Below the pieces are notes generated by a model, which saw nothing but the letters and a program-made list of their open reading frames with translations, was not told where the DNA came from and did no database searches. From Pseudonocardia kunmingensis (GTDB lineage Bacteria > Actinomycetota > Actinomycetes > Mycobacteriales > Pseudonocardiaceae): a stretch of 64,000 nucleotides of DNA. Location of the stretch: assembly GCF_006716445.1 (NCBI RefSeq), contig NZ_VFPA01000001.1:3038001-3102000 (forward strand). The letters are read 5' to 3'. A program made the position numbers and the translations under genes. Below, piece after piece: positions 39,720 to 47,764 of this stretch; position 1 is the stretch's first letter, and each line of letters starts with the position of its first letter.

Positions 39720-41027
39720 TCAGAACATCTCCCCGAGCGCCTTGCCGATGCCCTGCACCGCGGCGATCGCGACGAACACGGCGACCAGGCCGAGTCCGAC
39801 GTTCTCCTTCCAGCTGTTCGTGTACCGGCCCATGATGTCGGTGCGGTTGAGCATCACGATGAGGGCGATCACGATCAGCAGCAGGAACGGCGACGTGAGC
39901 ACGTGGGACACCACGACCAGCGCCACGAAACCGGGCGCGTGGGGCAGCGACCAGACCACGGCGAGCAGGCCCCAGAGGATCATCCACCGGTAGACCGGGT
40001 CCTTGGTGATCGCGCTCCCGTAGCGCTCGCGCCGGCGCGGCCGCACCACGTGCAGCGACTCGACCACCATCTTCCCCAGGGCGAACAACGAACCGGCCAC
40101 CGTCGTCCACGCCGCGCCGAGCAGGCCGAGGTAGAAGATGTAGGGCCCGAGCGGGCCGACGGCCTCGCCGAGCGCGCCCGCGATGTCGCCCGCCTCGCTC
40201 ACGCCCTGCTTGCCGAAGAGCACCTCGGCGCCGATCGCCCACACGGCGACCGCGAGGAACAGCACGACGACGGTGCCGAACAGCAGGTCGTACTGCTGCA
40301 CCTTGCGGTGCGCCGGCGTGACCCAGCCCTTCTCGCGCAGGAACTCCGGGTAGAAGAGGTTGGCCATCGAGCCGAGCGTGGCGAGCACGAGGCTGGACGC
40401 GACGAGCCCGGAGTCGAACAGGCCCTGCTGCGGGGGCAGCTCGAACGCGAAACCCTTGACGAGCTCGCCCCAGTTGATCCCCACCAGGACGATGCCGACC
40501 ACGAACGTCAGCACCATGACCGCGAGGACGACCTTGAAGATCCGCTCGATCAGCCGGTAGGCGCCCTTGAGGGTGACGGCGAAGACCGACAGGGCGCCGA
40601 TCACCGACCACCAGAACGACGGGAGCCCGCCGAACAGGCCCTCGAGCGCCACGCCGACCCCGCTGAGCGTGAACGCCAGCAGGATGTGCGTGTAGATCAC
40701 GAAGGAGACGAGCATCAGCCACCCGAAGGCCGGGTGGGCACGGGCGATGCCGCGCACGATGCTCGGGTCCTGCTGCACGTTGTAGAGGGGGTACTTGCCG
40801 AGCGCGTTCACGAACACGAACCGGAAGACCAACGAGAGTGGCAGCACCCAGAGCAGCGCGTAGCCGTAGTTGCCGCCCGCCACCGAGTTGTCGATCAGAT
40901 CGCCGGTGCCGACCCAGCTCAGCGCCACGACGATGCCGGGCCCGAAGGCCCGCAGGTACGCCAGGAAGTTCTCCGCGGGAGGTGCGGGGATTCCCAGCTG
41001 GTCGGCCTGCCCCGGCCGCTCGCTCAT
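39720..41027 (-). CDS. Nramp-fold transporter lacking the DPGN metal motif
   Basis: 435 residues from ATG after GAGGAGTG. About 11 membrane segments align with Nramp proteins (start FGPGIVVALSWVGTGDLIDN, then NYGYALLWVLPLSL). Canonical Nramp transporters bind Mn/Fe through DPGN in helix 1 and MPH in helix 6. Here helix 1 has GTGD and helix 6 has LGSMANLFY, so both metal-binding sites are altered. Substrate may therefore be Mg or even an organic compound. In an apparent operon with the TPP enzyme and divergent from the RraA gene. Confidence 0.85.
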   Translation of the reverse strand: MSERPGQADQLGIPAPPAENFLAYLRAFGPGIVVALSWVGTGDLIDNSVAGGNYGYALLWVLPLSLVFRFVFVNALGKYPLYNVQQDPSIVRGIARAHPAFGWLMLVSFVIYTHILLAFTLSGVGVALEGLFGGLPSFWWSVIGALSVFAVTLKGAYRLIERIFKVVLAVMVLTFVVGIVLVGINWGELVKGFAFELPPQQGLFDSGLVASSLVLATLGSMANLFYPEFLREKGWVTPAHRKVQQYDLLFGTVVVLFLAVAVWAIGAEVLFGKQGVSEAGDIAGALGEAVGPLGPYIFYLGLLGAAWTTVAGSLFALGKMVVESLHVVRPRRRERYGSAITKDPVYRWMILWGLLAVVWSLPHAPGFVALVVVSHVLTSPFLLLIVIALIVMLNRTDIMGRYTNSWKENVGLGLVAVFVAIAAVQGIGKALGEMF

Positions 41028-41070
41028 GGTGCACTCCTCGTCGTCATCGCCGAGTGGCATCTTGGTGTAT

Positions 41071-41080
41071 TGGTATACCA
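41071..41080. promoter_or_regulatory. GntR-type operator in the Nramp/RraA divergent region
   Basis: TTGGTATACCACG with perfect palindromic core TGGTATACCA, centred between the divergent Nramp and RraA genes. The same 13 bases occur just upstream of the GntR gene (43285-43297). Confidence 0.75.
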
Positions 41081-41105
41081 CGACGATGTGGAGATGAGGA
41101 GTGCC

Positions 41106-41822
41106 ATGACGACGACCGAGGCATCCGTGGACCCCGCCACCCTGGAGGCCCTGCGCGCCGTGAGCACGGCGACCGTGACGACCCAGCTGATGGCGCGCGG
41201 CCTGCGCAACACGTTCCTGCACGGCCTCACCGCACTCAACCCGACGTGCACGCGGATGGCGGGTGAGGCCTTCACGCTGCGCTGCATCCCGTCCCGCGAG
41301 GACGTGGACACGCTCTCGGTCTACCAGGACTACGACCACCCGCAGCGGCGGGCGATCGAGACGGTGCCGCCGGGTGCGGTGCTCGTCGTCGACGCCCGGG
41401 GGCAGACGCGTGCGGCGTCGCTCGGGCACATCCTCGCGACGCGGCTGCGGCAGCGCGGCGCTGCAGGGGTGGTGACCGACGGCTCGGTGCGCGACAGCGC
41501 GGGGTTCGCCGAGCTGGCGCTGCCGGCGTTCGCGGCGGGCGCGTCCGCCACCACGAACCTCGCCCAGCACCACGCCTGCGACCTGCAGGTGCCGATCGGC
41601 TGCGCCGAGGTGGCCGTCTACCCGGGCGACATCATGGTCGGCGACCAGGACGGCGTGGTCTGCGTGCCCCGGCACCTGGCCGACGAGGTCGCCGCGGCCG
41701 CCGTCGAGCAGGAGGGCCTGGAGGAGTTCGTGCTGGCGAAGATCGAGGCCGGCGCGCCGCTGCGCGGCACCTACCCGCCGGACGAGCAGACGCTGGCGGA
41801 GTACCGCGCCGGACGTGCATGA
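41106..41822 (+). CDS. RraA family aldolase/decarboxylase
   Basis: 238 residues from ATG with GAGGAG upstream. RraA fold with the conserved GxxxxD-type loop GVVTDGSVRDSAGFAEL, preceded by VVVDARGQTRAASLGHILA and followed by VPIGCAEVAVYPGDIMVGD. Members split 4-hydroxy-4-methyl-2-oxoglutarate or decarboxylate oxaloacetate with a divalent metal; the RNase E inhibitor role of E. coli RraA is not expected here. The paired operators, the TPP enzyme and the transporter suggest catabolism of an oxo- or hydroxy-acid. Confidence 0.87.
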   Translation: MTTTEASVDPATLEALRAVSTATVTTQLMARGLRNTFLHGLTALNPTCTRMAGEAFTLRCIPSREDVDTLSVYQDYDHPQRRAIETVPPGAVLVVDARGQTRAASLGHILATRLRQRGAAGVVTDGSVRDSAGFAELALPAFAAGASATTNLAQHHACDLQVPIGCAEVAVYPGDIMVGDQDGVVCVPRHLADEVAAAAVEQEGLEEFVLAKIEAGAPLRGTYPPDEQTLAEYRAGRA

Positions 41823-41838
41823 CGACGGTGGGGGACCA

Positions 41839-42423
41839 CTAGGGCCGGCGTCCCAGGTAGGCGGCCAGCCGGGTGTAGGCGTCGGCGTCGTCGGGCACCG
41901 GCACGACCGGCGCGAACGAGCCCTGCTCGCTGCGCGCTTCCGGCGGCGCGAACCTCGGGAACGCCTCGAGCGCCTGGGCGGCGAGGTCGGGGTCGAGGTC
42001 GGCGAGCCGGTCGGTGGCGTGCGCGAGGTCCCAGGAATGGACCGTGAACTCGTGGGCGTAGGCGTCGAGCACGTCACGGCCGGGCAGCGTGGCCCACGGC
42101 AGGGTGACCATGCGCTCGAGCATCCTGTCGTCGGCCCACACCCGCTCGACCTCGCCGCGGGCCCGGGTGACCGCGTCGGCCCAGCCGTCGTCGCCGATGC
42201 CGTCGACCACGTCCGGGGCACCCCGCACGTCGGCTCCGGCGCCGACGCGTGCGAGCTTGTGGAGCACCGCGACCACGTGCCCGAGCAGCGCGCGGACGTC
42301 GTAGTCGGCGCAGGGCGTGGGGTTGCCCAGCTCATCGGGGCACACGGCCGCGACCTGTTGATCGGTCTGGTCCAGCGATCGCGCGAACAGCGGACGTGGA
42401 TCACGAGCCGGTTCTGCCGTCAT
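41839..42423 (-). CDS. TIGR03086-type metal-binding protein (mycothiol/DinB fold)
   Basis: 194 residues from ATG. N-terminal DinB-like four-helix bundle with PTPCADYDVRALLGHVVAV and metal-ligand histidine, then YAHEFTVHSWDLAHAT with two further histidines, the pattern of actinobacterial maleylpyruvate-isomerase-like proteins. Such proteins use mycothiol or bind metal; the reaction is unknown. Convergent with RraA. Confidence 0.87.
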   Translation of the reverse strand: MTAEPARDPRPLFARSLDQTDQQVAAVCPDELGNPTPCADYDVRALLGHVVAVLHKLARVGAGADVRGAPDVVDGIGDDGWADAVTRARGEVERVWADDRMLERMVTLPWATLPGRDVLDAYAHEFTVHSWDLAHATDRLADLDPDLAAQALEAFPRFAPPEARSEQGSFAPVVPVPDDADAYTRLAAYLGRRP

Positions 42424-42587
42424 GTCCGGGAACTTACGAGCGCACCCCGACAGTCCTGGTCGACCAACCGCAGGGCGAGGCCGCGACGGCGGGGGCCTCG
42501 CGCGGCTCGCACACACCTGCACCACTGCGCACCCACGCCCGGGCGTCTGTGCCGAGGTGGAGAGGTGTGTGCCGGCGGCCCCGGGAG

Positions 42588-43280
42588 TCAGCTCGCGGCC
42601 TCGGCCCGCGCGCGCAGGCGGGACAGCCGCGTGATCGAGCGCTGGATGTGGCCGCGCACCAGCCGCTCCGTCGCGTCGGCCTGGCCCCCCTCGACCGCGG
42701 CGAGGATCTCGTGGTGCTCCTGCGCCTCGTCGCGCCAGGTCGGCCACTGCTCCCACAGCAGGCTGACGGTGCCGAGCGCGGTGAGGTCCTGCAGGTCGTC
42801 GAGGGTGCGCACGGCCAGCTCGTTCGGACAGGTGGAGTAGAGGCACCGGTGGAACCGGCGGTTGGCCATGCTCAACCCGCCGTGGTCGTCGGCCTCGAGG
42901 AACCGCGCGGCGTCCTCGAGCGCCCGGCGCGCCTCGGCGGCGTCGAACCGGTCGCCACCGGCGACCTGCGCCGCCGCCCACGGCTCCACGAGCATCCGCA
43001 TCTCGTAGATCCGCTGCACGTCCTCGGCCCGCAGCCGCCGCACCGCGATGCCGCGGTTGCGGGTGGGCGTGAGCAGCCCGGAGGACGTCAGCGCGATCAG
43101 CGCCTCGCGCACCGGGGTCTTCGACACGCCCAGCTGCTCGGCCAGCCGCCGCTCCACGAGCACCTCGTCGGGCTGCAGCCGACCGGACAGGATCGCGGAC
43201 TTGATCGACGCGGCCACCAGGTCCGAGCGCGTGGTCGAGCGGCCCAGCGGGGGCAGCACGGGCGCCGGATCCTGCGTCAT
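42588..43280 (-). CDS. FadR-subfamily GntR regulator
   Basis: 230 residues from ATG. The winged helix-turn-helix is at about 15-80 (VERRLAEQLGVSKTPVREAL, ALTSSGLLTPTRNRGIAVRRL) and the all-helical FCD effector domain follows (MANRRFHRCLYSTCPNEL, EEHEIL-like QEHHEILAAVEGG). The operator TGGTATACCA sits 5 bp upstream of the start codon and again in the Nramp/RraA divergent promoter, so it very likely represses itself and the locus until a metabolite binds. There is no separate Shine-Dalgarno, suggesting a leaderless or very short leader mRNA. Confidence 0.92.
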   Translation of the reverse strand: MTQDPAPVLPPLGRSTTRSDLVAASIKSAILSGRLQPDEVLVERRLAEQLGVSKTPVREALIALTSSGLLTPTRNRGIAVRRLRAEDVQRIYEMRMLVEPWAAAQVAGGDRFDAAEARRALEDAARFLEADDHGGLSMANRRFHRCLYSTCPNELAVRTLDDLQDLTALGTVSLLWEQWPTWRDEAQEHHEILAAVEGGQADATERLVRGHIQRSITRLSRLRARAEAAS

Positions 43281-43285
43281 CGTCT

Positions 43286-43295
43286 TGGTATACCA
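43286..43295. promoter_or_regulatory. GntR autoregulatory operator
   Basis: TGGTATACCA palindrome, 5 bp before the GntR start codon, within TTGGTATACCACG shared with the site at 41071-41080. Confidence 0.75.
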
Positions 43296-43469
43296 CGCAC
43301 GCAGGCATCGTCCGCGAGTCGCCGCGACAGGGCCGGCCCCGGTTGGAGTCGGCACACAGGAGCCCGAAGCTCGATCTCTAGTCTTTCGGGTGAAGGCACT
43401 GCGTTCGTCACTGCCTCCGACGTGCCTGCGCGATGCTCAAGATCTCATGCCGACGCCTGGGAGTTGGAG

Positions 43470-43910
43470 ATGACGCGACGTTCGGACCAATGCAGACGGT
43501 TGTTCACGGCACTCGCCACGTTTATTGCTGGACTGGTTGCTTTCGTGGCTGTCACCGCGGCAGGTTCGCCCGCCTCCGTGACGGCCAACCCGAACCCTAT
43601 CGATTGGACTATCGTCACGACCTTTCAGGGGCCCAATGGTGAAGACCTGCCGCTGCGTCGTGGCCATCGAGATGTGGCCGGCCTTCGTGGGTTCGGTGAG
43701 GCTCATATCCAGGGTAACCATGGCGGGCACGTCCCCGACTACTCGATCGTTCAAGCCGTTCTCGATAGCTGTAGGCCACCGCCTCACAAGCAGGACGAAA
43801 CTGTGACGTGCTCGGGAAGTGGAATCCGGGTGGCGTACACGGAACGTGAGGATCTGCGCAACAGCTTTGATGATCGGCCAGTCGGCATCATCACGGCATT
43901 CGTTGAATAG
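43470..43910 (+). CDS. Secreted protein, unknown
   Basis: 146 residues from ATG with TTGGAG upstream. A signal peptide is clear: MTRRSDQCRR then FTALATFIAGLVAFVAVTAA, with cleavage likely after SPASVTA. The mature part has two cysteines about 12 residues apart (LDSCRPPPHKQDETVTCSG) and no recognised domain. Codon use is less GC-biased at third positions than in flanking genes, suggesting transfer. Start of a three-gene islet of similar composition. Confidence 0.6.
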   Translation: MTRRSDQCRRLFTALATFIAGLVAFVAVTAAGSPASVTANPNPIDWTIVTTFQGPNGEDLPLRRGHRDVAGLRGFGEAHIQGNHGGHVPDYSIVQAVLDSCRPPPHKQDETVTCSGSGIRVAYTEREDLRNSFDDRPVGIITAFVE

Positions 43911-43920
43911 AGGAGTAGTG

Positions 43921-44259
43921 ATGGGGGACGTTCCGGAGAGCGCAACCTACGTGCTGACGGCCAGCAGTGTTGCGGTATCGAACATCATGTCGAACCTGGC
44001 TCGAGAATCGTTGGGGACGCTGAGGAGCTGGGCTGTGAGTGTCAACGAGGCGGGCGACTGGACCTGTTGTGTACGGATTCAGAGCTCGCGTCACGGCGGG
44101 ATCGACGTCCGGCGATCAAGCGTAATCCTTCCGGCGACGGGCGCGGGCATGGAAGCCGAAACCGCTGGGATGGTATACGCAAGCGGATTCATCGAGAAAT
44201 TGCTCATGCGGGGCGAGCTACCGGCAGCCGGCGCTGATGGTGTCGTCGATCTCCCGTAG
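43921..44259 (+). CDS. Hypothetical protein
   Basis: 112 residues from ATG with GAGGAG 5 bases upstream and only 10 bp after the previous stop, so cotranscribed. No signal peptide or membrane segment; sequence MGDVPESATYVLTASSVAVS and later GMVYASGFIEKLLMRGEL has no recognised family. The composition matches the preceding gene. Confidence 0.5.
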   Translation: MGDVPESATYVLTASSVAVSNIMSNLARESLGTLRSWAVSVNEAGDWTCCVRIQSSRHGGIDVRRSSVILPATGAGMEAETAGMVYASGFIEKLLMRGELPAAGADGVVDLP

Positions 44260-44261
44260 GC

Positions 44262-44504
44262 CTCTTCCCGGGTAGGCAGCTCAGACCGCCGACATGCGTC
44301 AAAGTACGGCCTGAAGTGCCCGGGTACTACTCCCAGACGTTCCACGTCGACAACGGCTGTACGGACGTGCAACGAGCTAAGGTGATCATGGCGTGGGGTC
44401 CCGACAGCGAATGTTTCGTGATCGCGCCGAACGCGACGGTTACCTTCAAGGCGACGAGATTCCACGGCCCGGACACCCGCTTCGACGGGCTTGCCCGCTG
44501 CTGA
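44262..44504 (+). pseudogene. Tendamistat-like alpha-amylase inhibitor domain, no signal peptide
   Basis: The frame reads PPTCVKVRPEVPGYYSQTF, HVDNGCTDVQRAKVIMAWG, PDSECFVIAPNATVTFKAT and RFHGPDTRFDGLARC then TGA. It matches tendamistat: four cysteines, DNGC, C-[FY]-x-[VI]-AP and final LARC. The second-to-third cysteine spacing is identical (18), third-to-fourth is 29 against 28, first-to-second is 21 against 16. The amylase-binding Trp-Arg-Tyr is here Gly-Tyr-Tyr. The only start in frame, GTG 44316, lies after the first cysteine and there is no signal peptide, so the gene seems 5'-truncated; a 61-codon cytosolic product from 44316 is the alternative. Confidence 0.5.
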
Positions 44505-44652
44505 TGGTGGAACCTGGTGGAGTTCCGGTCAGCGCTCGACCCGTCCGCGATGCCGGTCGCCGGGCTGGGCGCTGCCGGATGTCGCCCGATGGGGTAGATC
44601 TCTTCACCAGGAGTGCGGGCACCCGTCCGCGCGTCGTCCGTCAGGGGGACCA

Positions 44653-46770
44653 CTGCAGATCTGGCCCGGATCGCCCTACCCGCTGGGGGCCAACTTCGAC
44701 GGCGGCGGCACCAACTTCGCGCTCTTCTCCGAGGTCGCCGAGCGGGTGGAACTGTGTCTGTTCGACGAGAACGGGCGCGAGTCGCGCGTCGACCTGCCCG
44801 AACGCGAGGCGCTGATCTGGCACGGCTACGTGCCGAGGGTCGGGCCCGGCCAGCGCTACGGCTTCCGCGTGCACGGGCCCTACGACCCGGAGGCGGGCCT
44901 GCGCTGCAACCCGGCGAAGCTGCTGCTCGACCCGTACGCGAAGGCCATCGAGGGCGGCACCACCTGGAACGAGGCGCTGTTCGCCTACCGGTTCGGGGAG
45001 CCGCGCTCGCGGAACGACACCGACTCCGCGCCGTACGTGCCGCGTTCGGTGGTCGTCAACCCGTTCTTCGACTGGACCGGGGACCGGGTGCTGCGGATCC
45101 CGTACCACGAGACGGTGATCTACGAGGCGCACGTCAAGGGCATGACGATGTCCCACCCGGACGTGCCCGACGACCTGCGCGGCACCTACATGGGCCTGGC
45201 CCACCCGGCGATGATCGAGCACCTCACGTCGCTGGGCGTCACCGCGGTGGAGCTGATGCCGGTGCACCAGTTCGTGCACGACCACGTGCTGGAGGAGCGC
45301 GGGCTGTCGAACTACTGGGGCTACAACACGATCGGCTTCTTCGCCCCGCACAACGGCTACGCGTCGTTCGGCACCCGCGGGGAGCAGGTGCAGGAGTTCA
45401 AGACGATGGTCAAGCTGCTGCACCGCGCCGGGATCGAGGTGATCCTCGACGTCGTCTACAACCACACCGCGGAGGGCAGCCACCTCGGCCCGACGCTGTC
45501 CTTCCGCGGGATCGACAACCACAACTACTACCGGCTCGTGCCCGAGCAGCCCGAGTTCTACTACGACACCACGGGTACCGGGAACAGCCTGAACGTCCGG
45601 GCGCACGAGTCGCTGCGGCTGATCATGGACTCGCTGCGCTACTGGGTCACCGAGATGCACGTCGACGGGTTCCGCTTCGACCTGGCCGCCGCGCTGGCCC
45701 GCGAGTTCCACGCGGTCGACCGGCTCGCGGCGTTCTTCGACCTGGTCAACCAGGACCCGGTCGTCAGCCAGGTCAAGCTCATCGCCGAACCGTGGGACGT
45801 GGGCGAGGGCGGCTACCAGGTGGGCGGCTTCCCCCCGTTGTGGACGGAGTGGAACGGCAAGTACCGCGACACCGTGCGCGACTTCTGGCGCGGCGAGCCC
45901 GCGAGCCTCGGGGAGTTCGCCTCCCGCTTCACCGGCTCGTCGGACCTCTACGAGAAGGACAACCGGCTGCCCATCGCGTCGATCAACTTCGTCACGGCGC
46001 ACGACGGCTTCACCCTGGGCGACCTCGTCTCCTACGACGAGAAGCACAACGAGGCCAACGGCGAGGACAACCGGGACGGCGAGAGCCACAACCGCTCGTG
46101 GAACCACGGCGTGGAAGGGCCCACCGAGGACGGTGGCGTGCACGCGTTGCGCGAGCGCCAGAAGCGCAACTTCCTCGCCACCCTGCTGCTCTCGCAGGGC
46201 GTGCCGATGCTCTCCCACGGTGACGAGCTCGGGCGCACCCAGCTCGGCAACAACAACGTCTACTGCCAGGACAACGAGATCGCCTGGGTGGACTGGGCGG
46301 CAGCACGCGAGAACTCGGTGCTCACCGACTTCGTCGCCCAGATCGCCGCGCTGCGCCGGAAGCACCCCGTCTTCCGCAGGCGCCGGTTCTTCCAGGGCCG
46401 CGCCATCCGCGGCTCGAGCATCGAGGACATCGCCTGGCTGCGCCCCGACGGGCAGCCCATGACGGACGACGACTGGAACTCCGGGTTCGCGCGGTCGTTG
46501 GCCGTCTACCTCAACGGCCAGGGCATCCCGGAGCGCGACGAGCTCGGCCGCCGGGTCGTGGGCGACTCGTTCCTGCTGCTGTTCAACGCCCACCACCAGC
46601 CGGTGCGGTTCACGCTGCCCGCCGAGGCGTACGGGCGGATGTGGGAGATCTGCGTCGACACCGCCGACCCGCTCCTGGCGCGGGCCCGCCGGCGCGAGCG
46701 GGACGCGAAGCCGGGCGGCCGGCTGCGCATCACCGCCCGCTCGCTGATGGTGCTGCGCAAGTGCTACTGA
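44653..46770 (+). CDS. glgX: Glycogen debranching enzyme GlgX
   Basis: 705 residues. Homology begins at LQIWPGSPYPLGANFDGGGT, encoded from a CTG at 44653 just after AGGGGGACCA; no ATG or GTG exists in frame nearby (only a TTG at 44491 with a non-homologous leader), so a CTG start is inferred. N-terminal CBM48-like domain, then the GH13 barrel: VILDVVYNHTAEG (region I), VDGFRFDLAAALA with catalytic Asp (region II), LIAEPWDVGEGGYQ with catalytic Glu (region III), NFVTAHDGFTL (region IV). Cuts alpha-1,6 branches of limit dextrin in glycogen or trehalose metabolism. Confidence 0.93.
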   Translation: MQIWPGSPYPLGANFDGGGTNFALFSEVAERVELCLFDENGRESRVDLPEREALIWHGYVPRVGPGQRYGFRVHGPYDPEAGLRCNPAKLLLDPYAKAIEGGTTWNEALFAYRFGEPRSRNDTDSAPYVPRSVVVNPFFDWTGDRVLRIPYHETVIYEAHVKGMTMSHPDVPDDLRGTYMGLAHPAMIEHLTSLGVTAVELMPVHQFVHDHVLEERGLSNYWGYNTIGFFAPHNGYASFGTRGEQVQEFKTMVKLLHRAGIEVILDVVYNHTAEGSHLGPTLSFRGIDNHNYYRLVPEQPEFYYDTTGTGNSLNVRAHESLRLIMDSLRYWVTEMHVDGFRFDLAAALAREFHAVDRLAAFFDLVNQDPVVSQVKLIAEPWDVGEGGYQVGGFPPLWTEWNGKYRDTVRDFWRGEPASLGEFASRFTGSSDLYEKDNRLPIASINFVTAHDGFTLGDLVSYDEKHNEANGEDNRDGESHNRSWNHGVEGPTEDGGVHALRERQKRNFLATLLLSQGVPMLSHGDELGRTQLGNNNVYCQDNEIAWVDWAAARENSVLTDFVAQIAALRRKHPVFRRRRFFQGRAIRGSSIEDIAWLRPDGQPMTDDDWNSGFARSLAVYLNGQGIPERDELGRRVVGDSFLLLFNAHHQPVRFTLPAEAYGRMWEICVDTADPLLARARRRERDAKPGGRLRITARSLMVLRKCY

Positions 46771-46873
46771 CCCCCGGACGTGCCGTCGGGTCCGGGTCGC
46801 ACGCACCCGCCCTGCCGCACGGTGACGGTAGGGTCGCTCCGCGCACGCGTGATCGACCGGACCGGAGGCTCCC

Positions 46874-47200
46874 ATGATCTTCATCGTCGTCAAGTTCACG
46901 ATCCGGCCCGAGCTCAGCGGCGAGTGGCTCGACAAGGTCGCCGGGTTCACCGAGGCGACCCGCGCGGAGCCCGGGAACATCTTCTTCGAGTGGTCGCGCA
47001 GTGTCACCGACCCCCACCAGTTCATCGTGGTGGAGGCGTTCCAGGACGACGCGGCCGAGGCGCACGTCACGTCGGACCACTTCACGGAGTTCGTCGGCTG
47101 GGCGCCGGACTACGTCGCCACCACCCCGGACATCATCAGCGTCCAGGGCGTCCCCGGCGACGGCTGGTCGAAGATGGGTGAGATCAGCCCCCGCGGCTGA
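46874..47200 (+). CDS. ABM-domain monooxygenase-like protein
   Basis: 108 residues from ATG after GGACCGGAGG. Single ferredoxin-like ABM domain: MIFIVVKFTIRPELSGEWLD, FTEATRAEPGNIFFEWSRS, QFIVVEAFQDDAAEAHVTSDHF. Members include YgiN-type quinol monooxygenases and heme-degrading proteins. No flavin or heme ligand can be assigned with certainty. A parS-like site lies 2 bp after its stop codon. Confidence 0.87.
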   Translation: MIFIVVKFTIRPELSGEWLDKVAGFTEATRAEPGNIFFEWSRSVTDPHQFIVVEAFQDDAAEAHVTSDHFTEFVGWAPDYVATTPDIISVQGVPGDGWSKMGEISPRG

Positions 47201-47202
47201 GG

Positions 47203-47218
47203 CGTTCCACGTGGAACA
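47203..47218. promoter_or_regulatory. Distant parS-like site
   Basis: CGTTCCACGTGGAACA: palindromic core GTTCCACGTGGAAC, two mismatches to TGTTNCACGTGAAACA. It lies 39 kb from parAB between convergent genes, which suits an extra ParB site. Confidence 0.65.
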
Positions 47219-47245
47219 TCGCGCGCGGCGGGCACCACCGGCCGC

Positions 47246-47662
47246 TCACCGCGCCCGGCGCAGGCCCAGCCACTGCAGGTCGGCGAAGACCGCGACGGCC
47301 GCCGCCTGCGCCAGCACCACCGCGACCCCGAGCGTGGTGAGCTCCTCGCGGCCGGCCACGACAGCGCCGACGCTGCCCAGCACCCAGGCGGAGTTGCCGA
47401 CGACGACGGCCCACGCCGCCGGCCGGGAGATCACCGGCCGTGCCGCGACGAGCACCAGCGCCAGCGCGTAGACGACCAGGAAGGCGCCGGTGCCGCGGAG
47501 CACACCGGCGGAGGGGCCGAGGAGACCGCTCAGCGGTGCGGCCGCGCCGACCGCGAGCAGACCGAGGGCGCCGGATGCGGCGGCGTCGAGCCGGAGCGCG
47601 AGCCGCAGCAGCCGGCCCTGGTCGCGGACGGCGGTGAGGCGGGAGAGGGGAAGGGCGGTCAT
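47246..47662 (-). CDS. Four-helix membrane protein, unknown
   Basis: 138 residues from ATG. Four membrane segments: AASGALGLLAVGAAAPLSGLL, GTGAFLVVYALALVLVAARP, AAWAVVVGNSAWVLGSVGAVV and TTLGVAVVLAQAAAVAVFAD. The pattern of small-residue helices resembles a family of actinobacterial integral membrane proteins without known function. Neighbour of a secreted protein gene on the same strand. Confidence 0.7.
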   Translation of the reverse strand: MTALPLSRLTAVRDQGRLLRLALRLDAAASGALGLLAVGAAAPLSGLLGPSAGVLRGTGAFLVVYALALVLVAARPVISRPAAWAVVVGNSAWVLGSVGAVVAGREELTTLGVAVVLAQAAAVAVFADLQWLGLRRAR

Positions 47663-47764
47663 CGGGGGCCTCCTGGCGTCGATCCGACTCGTGGTTGCTG
47701 TCGGAGTCGACTCTCGCCCTCGGGAGGTGGTGCGGTCGATGACCCGCGAGGTAAGGGAGGCGCC

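Noticed and set aside
38089..41034. A 981-codon fused protein
   Set aside because: It merges the TPP enzyme with the antisense-frame of the transporter; the two real genes have clear separate starts and stops.
44165..44180. TGGTATACGC resembling the GntR operator
   Set aside because: Only half of the palindrome and inside a coding region.
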